Shown here: one piece after another, positions 46,905 to 58,225 of the stretch
Layout of the letters: each line of letters begins with the position of its first letter
Numbering within the stretch: the first letter of the stretch is position 1
NCBI RefSeq assembly: GCF_922984935.1
Contig: NC_060075.1
Span: 102,601,001-102,665,000, forward strand
Reading direction: 5' to 3'
Source of the DNA: Meles meles
Lineage: Eukaryota; Chordata; Mammalia; Carnivora; Mustelidae
DNA: 64,000 bases
Position numbers and translations under genes: made by a program
The notes under the pieces: generated by a model
What the model saw: only the letters and a program-made list of their open reading frames with translations
Told to the model about the DNA's origin: nothing
The model's database searches: none

Positions 46905-47590
46905 GATCCGTTTTCTACAAACATTTACTGAATATAAAACACATATAGAAAAGTCTACACTGTTGGTGGGAATGCAAGTTGGTGCAGCCACTTTGGAGAA
47001 CAGTGTGGAGATTCCTTAAGAAATTAAAAATAAATCTTCCCTATGACCCTGCAATTGCACTACTGGGTATTTACCCCAAAGATACAGATGTAGTGAACAG
47101 TCAAGCAGAGAGTGTCAATTATCATATGGTTTCACTTATTTGTGGAGCATAACAAATAACAAGGAGGACATAGGGAGATGGAGAGAAGAAGGGAGATGAG
47201 GGAAACTGGAAGGGGAGGTGAACCATGAGAGATTATGGACTCAAAAGGGTTTTGAAGGGGGGGGGGGTGGGAGGTTGGGGGAGCCAGGTGGTGGGTATGA
47301 TGGAAGGCACATATTGCATGGAGCACTGGGTGTGGTGCAAAAACAATGAACACTGTTACACTGAAAAGAAATTAATAAAAAAAAAGTTTACAATTGCAAT
47401 TGTACAGCTCATTGATGTATCCAAAGGAATCACTCGTGTATATAACACCTGGATAAAGTCATAAAAGATCAGCAGCTCTCCAGAAGATCCAAGGTGTCTC
47501 GTCTATACCCTTCTTCCTCCCAAATTCAACCATTACTTAGATTTCTAAAATGATAGATTAGTGCATACCTATGTACTTAAATGGGCACAT
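46905..47590 (-). mobile_element. old L1M 3' end, antisense, split
   Basis: TTTACTGAATATAAAACACATATAGAAAAG (in short pieces) before, and CAATTGTACAGCTCATTGAT…ATAACACCTGG after, the L1 insertion at 46957. It parallels the L1M text at 39430-39600. Diverged; right edge uncertain. Confidence 0.5.
46957..47380 (+). mobile_element. carnivore LINE-1 3' end with internal deletion, sense
   Basis: CACTGTTGGTGGGAATGCAA through the ORF2 C-terminus to GATACAGATGTAGTGAAC (about 47098). It then jumps to the 3' UTR (CAATTATCATATGGTTTCAC), skipping about 250 bp. It ends CACTGTTACACTGAAAAGAA plus poly-A. Probable TSD AAAAGTCTACA versus AAAAGTTTACA (46949-46959, 47382-47392). A G10 run lies at 47259-47268. Confidence 0.88.
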
Positions 47591-47597
47591 GTCGTGT

Positions 47598-47661
47598 GCA
47601 TTTGTTTGTTTCCTGCATATGACTGTGATGTGGGTTAGCTCTTCACTGGATAGCTAGGTTG
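47598..47661. repeat. 64-bp direct repeat, copy 2
   Basis: GCATTTGTTTGTTTCCTGCA…TTAGCTCTTCACTGGATAGC; pairs with 45603-45666. Confidence 0.85.
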
Positions 47662-48114
47662 AAAAAGGACACATTGCAAAAAGTGGAGCTAGGGGCTGCA
47701 AATCTACTAAAGACTCAGTCAGCTCTGGCTTTAGCTGTAGTCCATTGGTGAAAGAAGACAAAGTCGACCAGATTTAAGGAGGGTGAATTGAACTTTACCC
47801 AATAGTGGCAAGAGTGGAAAATAAAATCCCCTCACCTTTAACCATCAAAAAGATCACAGATGTATTAAGTAAACTTCTTTTAACTATAATAACAGAAAAA
47901 TAAATTATTCTTATCTCAGCTTGGATAGATTTCTACCCACACTCATCAGTGGAAAGAACATTCATTTTTCAAGGTTTGGTTTACCACCCCATTCTCTGGG
48001 AAGATACAGCTTTTATTCTTCCATCAAAAATCATGACTTTCACTTCACATTAATTGCATTAAAACATTTTTCATACCCAGCAACATACTTCAGATTTATA
48101 TTAAATTCCTTTCT
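47662..48114. other. no gene seen
   Basis: Unassigned. Confidence 0.4.
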
Positions 48115-48228
48115 GTGTGACATAGTAAACAATTTGAGAAAGGAACAATATTTTATTCATAATTATTCCCAAGTCACTATAACTGCATCTATTTTATTAG
48201 CTCTTAATAAATAATTGTTGAATAGTTG
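48115..48228 (+). mobile_element. L2 3' end, sense
   Basis: GAAAGGAACAATATTTTATTC … ATTCCCAAGT … TTAGCTCTTAATAAATAATTG with GTTGAATAG follows the conserved L2 tail. Ancient, diverged. Confidence 0.55.
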
Positions 48229-48686
48229 ATGTTAAATTACAACATGAATTAAACATGGCATTAAATATTCAACAAAAGAAGCTGTGTGATGGGTAGAATT
48301 AGTTGAATATTTATTTTAGCAGTATGTATTTTTGTATTTCTCTTATTCTACTTATTGTAGAAAAGTTCGAAACTACGAACAAAGGAAAAAGAGACAAAAA
48401 TTCATAATTTCATGACTCAGATAATCACAACTAAATTGTGACTGATGAATTGTTTGAACTCCCTATTTTTATCGACACTTTGAATTATTTTTGGGGAATA
48501 TTCGTGACATTTCTGCATTCCAAATTTTGTTCTTCTCATATTTAAAGTTAAGAAATACAATTTTAATATGTTTCACAAAATAACAACGATAAAAGCAAAA
48601 GTTACCATAACTAATATTTTGTAGCCAGAGTGACTCTTTAGTTTCATCTCTAGTATTCATTCTGCATTAGAAAATAACGAAGTTTT

Positions 48687-48870
48687 GGGGCACCTGGATG
48701 GCTCAGTGGGTTAAACCCTCTGCCTTCAGCTCAGGTCATGATCCCAGGGTCCCAAGATCGAGCCCCACATCAGGCTCTCTGCTCCATGGGGAGCCTACTT
48801 CCCTGCCCTCTCTCTGCCTACTTGTGATCTCTGTCTGTCAAATAAATAAATAAAATATTTTTTTAAAAAA
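48687..48870 (+). mobile_element. SINEC, sense
   Basis: GGGGCACCTGGATGGCTCAG head, CTACTTGTGATCTCTGTCTG, AAATAAATAAATAAAATA tail. TSD GAAAATAACGAAGT versus GAAAATAATGAAAT (48670-48683, 48871-48884). Confidence 0.95.
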
Positions 48871-48884
48871 GAAAATAATGAAAT

Positions 48885-49420
48885 GCTGATGTCTTCATGT
48901 TTTTCTGAAAAGCAATTAATATTTTTTTCCTGTGTATTATAGGGAAATTTTCTGTTTTAAAAATTATAAAAATTTACCTAAAATTAATAACATATATTTT
49001 TCCAAATTAATTAGTTTAAAAAACAGATGTTCTTATATAACTATTCCATTACTTAAGATCTTTTGTATTATAAAAATTATTTTACTATTTTACATATTGT
49101 TGAAATGAATATTGTTTAGTTAAAACTGCCTCTTCACTAAAGATTATTCTTTGTCTTTTAGATAAACTAGGTGAAACGGAACAACTGAGAAAAATTGCAA
49201 CATATGATTTTTTTTAAAAGGGAAGACAATGTTAATTTGTTTTTACAAATGATATTCCTCTTGGATCATTCTGATAGTTAATTTTCTGTGATAGATCTTT
49301 GCTTTGCCATGCATTTATATCAATATGCATATGTCACTTTTCATAAGTGCTTATAATTTGTTTTTAAATTAATTAAATTTACCTTAACTTTTTGACTTCA
49401 AACATAATAGGCCATAGCTT
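48885..49420. other. no gene; very AT-rich
   Basis: Many A/T runs; nothing supported. Confidence 0.4.
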
Positions 49421-49435
49421 AGAAATGAGTAGCCA

Positions 49436-49636
49436 GGGGCACCTGGGTGGCTCAGTGGGTTAAGCCGCTGCCTTCCGCTCAGGTCATGATCTCGGGGTCC
49501 TGGGATCGAGTCCCGTGTCGGGCTCTCTGCTCAGCAGGGAGCCTGCTTCCCTCTCTCTCTCTCTCTCTCTGCCTGCTTCTCTATCTACTTGTGATCTCTC
49601 TCTGTCAAATAAATAAATAAAATCTTTAAAAAAAAA
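49436..49636 (+). mobile_element. SINEC, sense
   Basis: GGGGCACCTGGGTGGCTCAG head with GTTAAGCCGCTGCC, expanded (CT)n block, AAATAAATAAATAAAATC tail. TSD AGAAATGAGTAGCCA versus AGAAATGAGCAGCCA (49421-49435, 49637-49651). Confidence 0.96.
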
Positions 49637-49904
49637 AGAAATGAGCAGCCAAAAAAATTATTAAATACATAAAAATGCTAATCAATACCATGTTAGTATC
49701 TTCAGTTATAATATTCAAAAATGTTGATCCCAGAGTATCTTCGGTGAAATCACTCATCATTGATTTTGACCATGAAAAAGTCAAGTTACAGTAAGGGAAA
49801 AAGAACAACTCTAAACTATTTTGTATTACACATCCAAAAATAATTGATTATGATGCAAATAATTGATTATGTTTCAACAAATATTGATAATTTTGTCTTT
49901 CTCT

Positions 49905-51450
49905 TTTTGTTCAAAATTTGTCAGATTCATCATGTTTTACAGGTATCTATAGCTTGTTCATTCTGTTTGCTGGGTGGTAGTCTACTTGAGGAATGAATTA
50001 AACATTTTTATCCATCAGAAAATGTCATTTTCTCCCAGTTTGGAACTATGGTATGTAATGCTGTTATGAATATTTTTGTGCACATACATATACATTCTGT
50101 TGAGAATGTATTAAGAAGTATACTCTTTAGATCAAAACATATGTTCATCTAGACAATAGAAAACAGTTTTCCAATGTTCTGATACAGTTTACATTCCAAC
50201 CACCAGTCTGTGAGCATTCCATTTGTTTTATATTCTCACCAACATTTGATATTATTGGTATTTATAATTTTAGCCATTTTTCTGTGTACAAATATGGAAG
50301 AATTAATTTACATTTTCTTGATGAAAGATAATTACTTCTTGCCACTTTTGTGAAGTGACTATTTAAGTTCTTTGCCCATATTCCTTTGGTTGTCTTTTTT
50401 TTTTCTTATTGATTTATTTTTCTTGATATATTCTGGGTATGACTTCTTTGTTGGTTATATGTACCAGTAATAATCTATCCCAGTCGGTGGCATAATTTTT
50501 AATTTCTTAACAATGAATTCTTATGAAGAGAAGATCATCTCTCTTGATGAATGTCATCCAGTTTTTTAGGTTTTTCCTTACAGTGAGTGCCTTCTGTATA
50601 CCCTGAGGAAATCTTTTCCCACCCCACCATCAGTAAGATCAACCCGCTATTGCCTTTAAGCTTCATTTCACATTTCACATTTAGATCCACACTCAGCCCT
50701 GTATAGTTTTTGTGTATCATGTAAGGCAGGTGCAGAATCATTCATTTCCTCATGGATGTTCCAAAGGGGAAATATTTTCTCCAGCCCTCTGAGTGCGTAC
50801 ACGTGAAAGTGGATCCCAGTGTAAAGTGAGGGGTTAAGAGGGAACAGGTGCTTTGGGATTTCACAAGCTTCTGCTGGGGGAGCAAATTACAAATGCTTCT
50901 GATCTTGATCTTGTAAATTACCTTGACTTGTCGCTATTGTCATAAAGCTCATTCCACCCAATTTGGGGGGTTGGTTTCTGGATTCTTTATTGTGTTTCGT
51001 GGTTTATTTTGGTACTGATATCACACCGTTTTAGTTATTATAACTTTATTGTACATGTTGATTTTATGGTAATGAAAGTCTTCCATTTCCTCCTTGATCA
51101 TTGTCTTAACTATTCTTGGCCCTTTCTATTTCTAAATGTCTTCAGAAGCAGCTTGCAAATTTCCACAAAACAGCTTGCTAAGCATTTTTATTATGATTAC
51201 ACTGAATTTTTAGATCATAGAGGATAACTGGATTATTTAAAATTTAGACACTTATGATTAATGACCATGTTATATACTTCCATTTTTTAAGCATTTATTT
51301 TTTTCTCTTGATAATATTTTATTATTTCCCATATAAGGTCTTGTATAACTTTAGCTGGACTAGTTCCTAGGCATTTGATTTTTTAATGTTCAGACATATA
51401 ATTCTGTTTATGTAATTTCTGTTTGCTATTCTACTTCAGAAATTCTTTGT
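49905..51450 (-). mobile_element. old LINE-1 ORF2 portion, antisense
   Basis: Antisense ORF2 order is kept over 1.5 kb: 'gtttacattccaaccaccag' at 50188, 'ctttgcccatattcctttgg' at 50371, 'tattctgggtatgacttctt' at 50430, then 'ggattctttattgtgtttcg' and 'tattataactttattgtac' near 50980-51055. About 140 bp at 50795-50930 does not fit L1 and may be a small insertion. All frames broken. Confidence 0.65.
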
Positions 51451-52103
51451 GCTAACAGTGGACAAGTAGTCTGAAGGTGAATCAACATAACAAGGGAAAC
51501 TGCTATAATATCTCTGTGGATTGCTTGGTTTAGCCCTTTGAATAGTCCATGGTGTCCCCAAGTGAAATCCTAGGAGGTAATTGGGACTTTTCAACCTTGG
51601 CGGGTCCTGGATCCCATAAGCCCACCAAAAGTTCTACTTACTTTATCATCTCAAATACCATTAAACATGGGGAATCAGCTCAAATGTCCCTTGTATAGGA
51701 GAAAACAGCTCTGATGGCAGACTCACCTCTCACTAATCCCTTGTCTTGCATATAATCAAATGATTGGCCCACAGAGTGTCAATATGTCATACTTGACAAC
51801 TTTATTTTCTAACTTATAACAAAGGAAACATACTTTAGCAAACTGCAGAACTCATAAAAAATGTTGAGTTCATTGAACGCACTAATATCCATAGCTTACC
51901 CCCACAAACTGCAATTTGGTAAAATAACTGGGCTCATATATTGTTTATATTGTACTACATGTTTGTAATTGGGTTCATATATTATATGCTTTGCCAGTAA
52001 CATAGGTGATTCGGATATTTGCTCTTGAAGACCATAATTTTAAAATATTACTTGAAAGTGAAAATGAATCATGATACTTCTCTGGGTGTTAAAAGAGAAT
52101 GTA
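51451..52103. other. no gene; unassigned
   Basis: The interval 51470-51780 has an LTR-like base composition but no terminal signals that I can match. Confidence 0.35.
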
Positions 52104-52290
52104 AGGGCACCTGGATGGCTCAGTGGGTTAAGCCTCTGCCTTCAGCTCAGGTCATGATCTCAGTGTCCCGGGATCGAGCCCCCATCAGGCTCTCTGCTCA
52201 GCAGAGACCCTGCTTCCCCTTCTCTCTCTGCCTGACTCTCTGCCTACTTGTGATCTCTCTCTATCAAATAAATAAAATCTTTAAAAAAAA
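52104..52290 (+). mobile_element. SINEC, sense
   Basis: Head GGGCACCTGGATGGCTCAG, CTACTTGTGATCTCTCTCTA, AAATAAATAAAATC and poly-A. TSD weak (GAGAATGTA/CAGAATGTA). Confidence 0.94.
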
Positions 52291-52500
52291 ATGTGACAGA
52301 ATGTATACTTTGCATATTCAAAAATGATGCAGATGCATTACAATTTTAACATTTTCCTTCACTTAATAGCATGCATCCTTGTTGTCAAATTTTTCCCATT
52401 CAACTATTGTTAATAATGATAATGGAGCTATCAAATATGCCATTTCCAAAGGGAACAGCCAACATCTCTCTTGGCCAGCATTCTTTTTAAGCCATAATAA

Positions 52501-52711
52501 TATTTTTAAAGATTTATTTATTTATTTATTTTTAGAGAGAGAGCAAGAATATGCTCATGAACAGGGGGAGGGGTAGAGTGAGACGGAGGGAGAGGGAGGG
52601 AGAGAATCTCAAGCAAACTCCCCGCTGAGCACAGAATCTGTCATGGGGTTTGATCCCAGCACCATAAGATCATGACCTAAGCAGAAATAAAGACTTGGTC
52701 ACCAGGCACCC
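52501..52711 (-). mobile_element. older SINEC, antisense
   Basis: AAAGATTTATTTATTTATTT then AGAGAGAGAGCAAGAATATG, a purine block and CCGCTGAGCACAGAATCTGT, ending GGTCACCAGGCACCCC. The body is of the older type seen at 21341-21512. Confidence 0.88.
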
Positions 52712-52932
52712 CAGCCTGATTTTTAAAAGCAGTAGTATTTTTAATTTATAAGTTATTCACAACCTATTAGTACTGGAAATATTCAGGACATTTGGAATAC
52801 AGAATATGTAAGAACTGTCCAAACTTGGCTTCTTCAATGCACTTCATTGCTGTATTTTAAGGTATATCTTTCAGACAATAACTATTTGACCATTTATATC
52901 TACTATGGGATTTTATCTGCGTGCAATATTTT

Positions 52933-53123
52933 TTTTTAAAGATTTTATTTATTTATTTGACAGAGAGAGATCACAAGTAGATAGAGAGGCAGGCAGAGAG
53001 AGAGAGAGGGAAGCAGGCTCCCCGCGGAGCAGAGAGCCTGATGCGGGACTCGATCCCAGGACCCTGAGATCATGACCTGAGCCGAAGGCAGCGGCTTAAC
53101 CCACTGAGCCACCCAGGCGCCCC
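52933..53123 (-). mobile_element. young SINEC, antisense
   Basis: Exact 15-bp TSD TGCGTGCAATATTTT (52918-52932, 53124-53138). Ends CCACCCAGGCGCCCC. Only ~220 bp from the older antisense SINE. Confidence 0.97.
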
Positions 53124-53138
53124 TGCGTGCAATATTTT

Positions 53139-53604
53139 ATTGAATCATTTATTTGTTATAATAACACCAATGAATCTCTTTAAGATAGAGAAGGTAAAGT
53201 ATTTTGAAGTTATTGTTTTTCCTCATTATGATCTCACTTTTCTCTGACTAAATAAACCCCCACAATATTATTTAATATCATTGTCCAGTTCCCTAAAAAT
53301 TAAACTATGATAGTGTGTGATTATCAATGTTTGCTTATTCTGTGGCCCTTATAATAACTTTAGTGATATTAAGTTCAAATTACTTCTAATTTCTTTAATT
53401 TTCATAACTACCTCTGCCTTCTAAATTATTAGTTTTTTTGTGTTTTTCTTTGAAAAAAATATTTTTTAAAAAAGTGGAAGTGAATCTTGTTTGTTAATTT
53501 AGAAACAAATTATAAGAAATTATGAAAAGCAACATATGCACATTAGCATAAATGAACTACAAAGGAAATAACATTAGAAAATATATTATAGACTCTTAAC
53601 TACT
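53139..53604. other. no gene seen
   Basis: AT-rich, unassigned. Confidence 0.4.
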
Positions 53605-53621
53605 AAAATGAAATCATCAAG

Positions 53622-53820
53622 AGGTGCCTGAGTGGCTCAGTGGGTTAGAGCCTCTGCCTTCAGCTCAGGTCATGATCCCAGGGTCCTGGGATCGAGCCCC
53701 ACAACAGGCTCTCTGGTCAGCAGGGAGCCTGACCCCCCCCCCCCCCCGGCGCCTCTCTGTCTGCTTGTGATCACTGTCTGTCAAATAAATAAATAAAATC
53801 TTTAAAAAAATAAATAAATG
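53622..53820 (+). mobile_element. SINEC with a C15 run, sense
   Basis: GGTGCCTGAGTGGCTCAG head, GGATCGAGCCCCACAACAGG box. A run of fifteen Cs at 53733-53747 replaces part of the usual CT-rich block and is followed by GGCGCCTCTC. Tail AAATAAATAAATAAAATC. TSD AAATGAAATCATCAAG versus AAATGAAACCATCAAG (53606-53621, 53821-53836). Confidence 0.93.
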
Positions 53821-53836
53821 AAATGAAACCATCAAG

Positions 53837-54655
53837 GAGTATCCATTTGTAAAAACAAGTAGAACTCTTTTTAAATTTTTTTTGTATACTATTGATGTAG
53901 CCTGCTTTTCTCAGCCATCCCACTCCTTATAATTTATCCAAAATATCTTCAATGTACACATAGTCTTATCTAAAAGTTATATAGTCCAATATTTAGATTA
54001 TAAAAAGTTGACTTTTTATATAAAAAGTCCTTGAAAAATGCAAAAATTATTAATTCCATTAAGATGATATTAAAGAAGATCATTTGGTTTTTTAATTTGA
54101 GGCAATTTATGATTTGACATAATTTCATTATAACTTGATAAATGGAAATTATAAAATGTTACCTTACCATGCATATCATGAAGAGCTAAAGACAGAAAAA
54201 CTTAATCATTTTCTACAAATTTACTATGTACTATAGGATAAACTGAAGGGTCTGCCCTAGCCCTATTGTTAGGGGATTTGTTCCCGTAGCCCTAATATTG
54301 GGGATTTTTGTTCTCAGTTGTTATTAGTGAGAAGCATTAGATTTGTGTGAGTCAACACAAAGTTTAAAGAGCCAAAAATACCATGTATGTTACTTTTAGA
54401 AAAAGTTAAGAATGTGCATAAAAAGAATATTCAACGAAACTCTGAGTGACTATAAATGATGGATTATGGGTAACCTTTATTTTCTTCTTTGTATTTATCT
54501 TATTTATTTAAGTTTTATTTTATAGCTATAGAACATATTCATAGAGTATATTTCTATTTTATTTATAATATAATACATTTTATTATAATTTGTAATAAAA
54601 ATACCTGTAGTTAAAATAAATATTAAAGTCATCTTGCCAATACTGCAGTTTCTTA
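53837..54655. other. no gene seen
   Basis: AT-rich. A near-duplicate pair, GTTAGGGGATTTGTTC and ATTGGGGATTTTTGTTC, lies at 54268-54315. Otherwise unassigned. Confidence 0.4.
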
Positions 54656-56930
54656 CAATGAAAAAACTTAGTCTTACCATATGATCCAGCAACTGTGTTC
54701 CTAGGTATTTAATCTGCAGATTTGAAATGTATGTCTGCATAGAAACCTGCATGTAAATGTTAGTAGCAGCTTTATTCATAATGTCTAAAGACTAGAAGCA
54801 ACAGAGACGTCCTTCAACCTATAAAGAGATAAACAACTATGAAACAATGTACAAAGAATTATTACTCAGAGATTAAAAAAAAGGATGAGCTATCAAGCTA
54901 CAAAAGACATAGATGAAACTTAAATGTGTGTTACCAAGTTAAAGAAGACAGTCTGAGAGACTGTGAACTGTTCCATTGCAGTTACCTGCCTGACCAACTA
55001 TTGCTGTGGTGAGAAGGTAGAAAAGGTGAAGGGCAGGGAATTCTTAGGGCAGTGTAACCACTCTGTATGATACTGTAATGGTGAACGTAGCATACTATTT
55101 GTCAAAAACTCATGGAACTTTACATGATAACAATTAACCTATTGTATGCGAATTTTTAAGAAGTCAGGCGTTCAGGAATCCCAAGATGGAATGCAGAAAA
55201 TGACAAAATGATCTACATGTATTACATATATATGAAACAGCCACACTGAACAGGGAGGGGAGAGCAGGTACTGACCTAACTATCTTTGGACATTAAGGGA
55301 TAGAAGATTAAAGGCAGAAGAAATTATACATAATTTTGTAAATGGAAATTATAAAGCATACTGTACTCTAGTTGATAAAATTGTTTCTGACAGGGTACAG
55401 GTTAGCAACTGAGCCCACCACATGCGTATACTGGAATTAAACAATTAACTAAATGGGTGGCAATGGTGGGAGCTAGGTTTCTCATTGTTAAAGTTGGATA
55501 TCACAAATAAGCCAGTGGAAGATTGCACAGTGGTATTATGGTAATGGACTAGAGTTGGAGACATCTGTATGAACTCATGTTCAGCTTAATATAGATACAT
55601 ATACTTAAATATAGAAGTATTTATAGACATGCAGGTAAAGAAGGGTTTGTATATATAACTTTTCTCTATCAGCTAGAGGGCCCAAGACATCAAGTAGCAA
55701 CATCTAGCACCCAGATTTGATTTCCATGCCATAAATAATTTTCATAAAAAAAAAAATCAGCACTCCTTGGAGAAATGACTGACTCCAAGATTAAGGGAGG
55801 AAATATACAAGATGAGACTGAAACATCTTGTAGTGCCTGAAAGTAAGGAAGTTATTTAAAACCAAAACGCAGGGGCACCTGGGTGGCTCAGTGGGTTAAA
55901 GCCTCTGCCTCTGGCTCAGGTCACGATCCCAGGTTCCTGGGATGGAGCCCCACATTGGGCTCTCTGCTCGGCGGGGAGCCTGCTTCCTCCTCTCTCTCTC
56001 TGCCTGCCTCTCTGCCTACTTGTGATCTCTGTCTGTCAAATAAATAAATAAATAAATCTTTAAAAAAATAAAAATAAAATAAAATAAAACCAAAATGCAC
56101 AATCATGGAGGTATGTCAAAGGGTGACAAGAACCAAGCTCCCAATACTCAGACTGGAACAATTTGTGCAAAAAAGTAATTAAAATAGTATTACAATTTAT
56201 CTATGAGTCCATGCTGATAAGTACAAATAATTAAATAAATACCTAAATTGGAGACAATGGACAGACCTCTATGCAGAAAAACTGAAAATAATTGATGTAG
56301 ATATTCTACCACAAAGAAGCAGAGCATAATACATGTAGTGACCATGGAGAATAGTGGGGAAAGAGAGGGAAAGATTCCAGTGGAGAAACCTGAAAAATTC
56401 TACCTCAGTCAGGTGAGCACGGTTAACATCAACAGTGATGAATCATGTTGTCAGTATGTATGCTTGAAAAAATGTGATAAAGATGGCACTATATCTCTGT
56501 GATCCTCCACCCCAAAACACACAAACCCAAGGCTGATCATGAAGCAAACGTTAGGTGAATCACAATTAGAAGGGCATTCTACAAATACCTGATCAGTGCT
56601 TCTAAACTATCCAGATCGTCGAAAACAAGGATAGTCTGAGAAACTGTCATAACCAAGAGAAGCTTACATATATAATGTGCTATCTTGGATGGGATCCTGT
56701 AGCACAAAATGGACATTAGGTCAAAAGTAGGATAATCTGAATAAAGTATAGACTTTAATTAAAAAGGCATTGATACTGGTTCTTAACTGTAACAAATGTA
56801 CCCTATTAATATAAGATGTTAATACTAAGTAAACCTATGTCAGTTATAGTGGAATTCTCTGTGTCATCTTCATAATTTTCATGTAAATCTAAAACTATTT
56901 AAAAGTATATGTGTTTTTTTAGAAAACGTT
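54656..56930 (+). mobile_element. old LINE-1 (L1ME-type) 3' end with long 3' UTR, sense
   Basis: Starts in the ORF2 C-terminus (CTTACCATATGATCCAGCAA at 54674) and continues into an unusually long 3' UTR. The UTR finishes with the L1ME-type end: GGATGGGATCCTGTAGCAC, GAATAAAGTATAGACTTTAAT, GTAACAAATGTACCCTATT and CTAAAACTATTTAAAAGTAT. Interrupted by a SINE at 55872. Non-coding. Confidence 0.68.
55872..56085 (+). mobile_element. SINEC, sense
   Basis: GGGGCACCTGGGTGGCTCAG head, CTACTTGTGATCTCTGTCTG, AAATAAATAAATAAATAAATC and an A-rich AAAAT tail. TSD AAAACCAAAACGCA versus AAAACCAAAATGCA (55858-55871, 56086-56099). Confidence 0.96.
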
Positions 56931-57014
56931 TATTTTTATCAAGTTAATTTATTTCTCACTAAATTTTGTAAACCTATGTTGAGGTCATGTTTAATTTCAA
57001 CATTTAAAGCATCA

Positions 57015-57105
57015 AATATTCAATAATTATTTATTATTTATTTATTAAATATTCAATAATAATTCAATAATTATTTATAATTAATTATTTATAATTATCA
57101 ACAAT
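57015..57105. repeat. AT-rich run with inverted repeats
   Basis: Repeated TTCAATAATTATTTATTA-type text, partly self-complementary. Low complexity. Confidence 0.85.
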
Positions 57106-57314
57106 GATAGGTACTTGGTAAAAAAAAATATGGATAAAGCAGTCTTTTTCTCAACTTGTTTGCATTCCAGTGAAGATAGAAATGAATATATTATACAAGT
57201 ACTATGCTGGTCATGAAGAACATTATAATTTAATTAAAATGAAAAAAAAAAGCCATTATCTAATAGATGAATTAAAAAGGCTTCCCAGATAATGGATAAT
57301 TAAAATACATCTTG

Positions 57315-57755
57315 AAATATTAGTGGTCTTTCAGTTGACAGTGAGGCTGATGAAATGTAGCTTCCAAGTCAGAGACTTCAAGAAATCTGCAAATTCCTTC
57401 TTCACTTCTTGGAATGCTCCCTTTGGAACCCAGTCATGAAATGAGAGGTCTAAGCCACATGGTTTGTTCAAGTGAATGGAAACCAAGGTGACCCGATAGG
57501 ACCCTTATCTTAACTTCCAGTGGGGACCAGCACCTACTGCGTACTATAAGTCAGCCATCTTAGATGTTCCAGCCCCGACCCCCAATCCGTCACCACCTGT
57601 CACCTGCACTTGCGGCTGCAATGAAACGAGAATCTGTGAATCTTGGAAGCAGTTGTATGTATTTTACTGTGGAAAGAATACAAATAATCTATAGCTAGTA
57701 AACCTATAGACTTGTGAGAGGCACTACATGTTTTAAACCACTAACTTTGGGAAGC
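57315..57755 (+). mobile_element. MLT1-like solo LTR (ERVL-MaLR)
   Basis: GTGAGGCTGATGAAATGTAG…GACTTCAAGAAATCTGCAAA…CTTCTTGGAATGCTCCCTTTGG…CAGCCATCTTAGATGTTCCAG…TTTTAAACCACTAACTTTGGG follows the MLT1 LTR order. There is no internal region or second LTR. Ancient, fixed; family name from memory. Confidence 0.55.
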
Positions 57756-57756
57756 A

Positions 57757-58225
57757 ACCTAAGTGGCATTGATAGCATATGGTATGTCTACACAATGAAA
57801 TATTATTCAGCCATAAAAAGAATAAAATCTTGCCAGTTGTGACAATGTGGACAGACCTAGAGCATATTCTGCTAAGCAAAATAAGTCAGGCAGAAATAGA
57901 CAAACACCATATGGTTTCGCTTATATGTGGAATCTGAAAAACAAAAGGAATGAACAAAAACTACAAGAACAACAAAAAGAGAAACTGACTCATAAGTACA
58001 GAGAACACACCAGCGGTTGCCAGGCAGAAGAGGCTGAGGGACGGGTAGAATAGGTGAAGTGGATTGAGAGGTTGTAAAATAAAGGGATAAAGAGGACAGC
58101 ATAAGGAATAGAGTCAGTAACATTGTAATAACTTTGTGTGGTGACAGATGTTAGCTATACTCAGCCTGATGTATGTAATTGTTAAATCACTATCAACCAT
58201 ACTTCAACAAATTAAAAAAAAATTA
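57757..58225 (+). mobile_element. LINE-1 3' end, sense
   Basis: ACAATGAAATATTATTCAGC, GACCTAGAGCATATTCTGC, ATATGGTTTCGCTTATATGTG and TCAACAAATTAAAAAAAAA are the last ORF2 codons, the 3' UTR and the tail. The 68-codon plus ORF over it is a chance frame in this repeat. Confidence 0.8.

Noticed and set aside
51470..51780. LTR of an endogenous retrovirus
   Set aside because: No terminal TG/CA with TSD and no family phrases that I could match.
57847..58123. Opposing ORFs of 68 and 83 codons
   Set aside because: Both lie in an L1 3' end.
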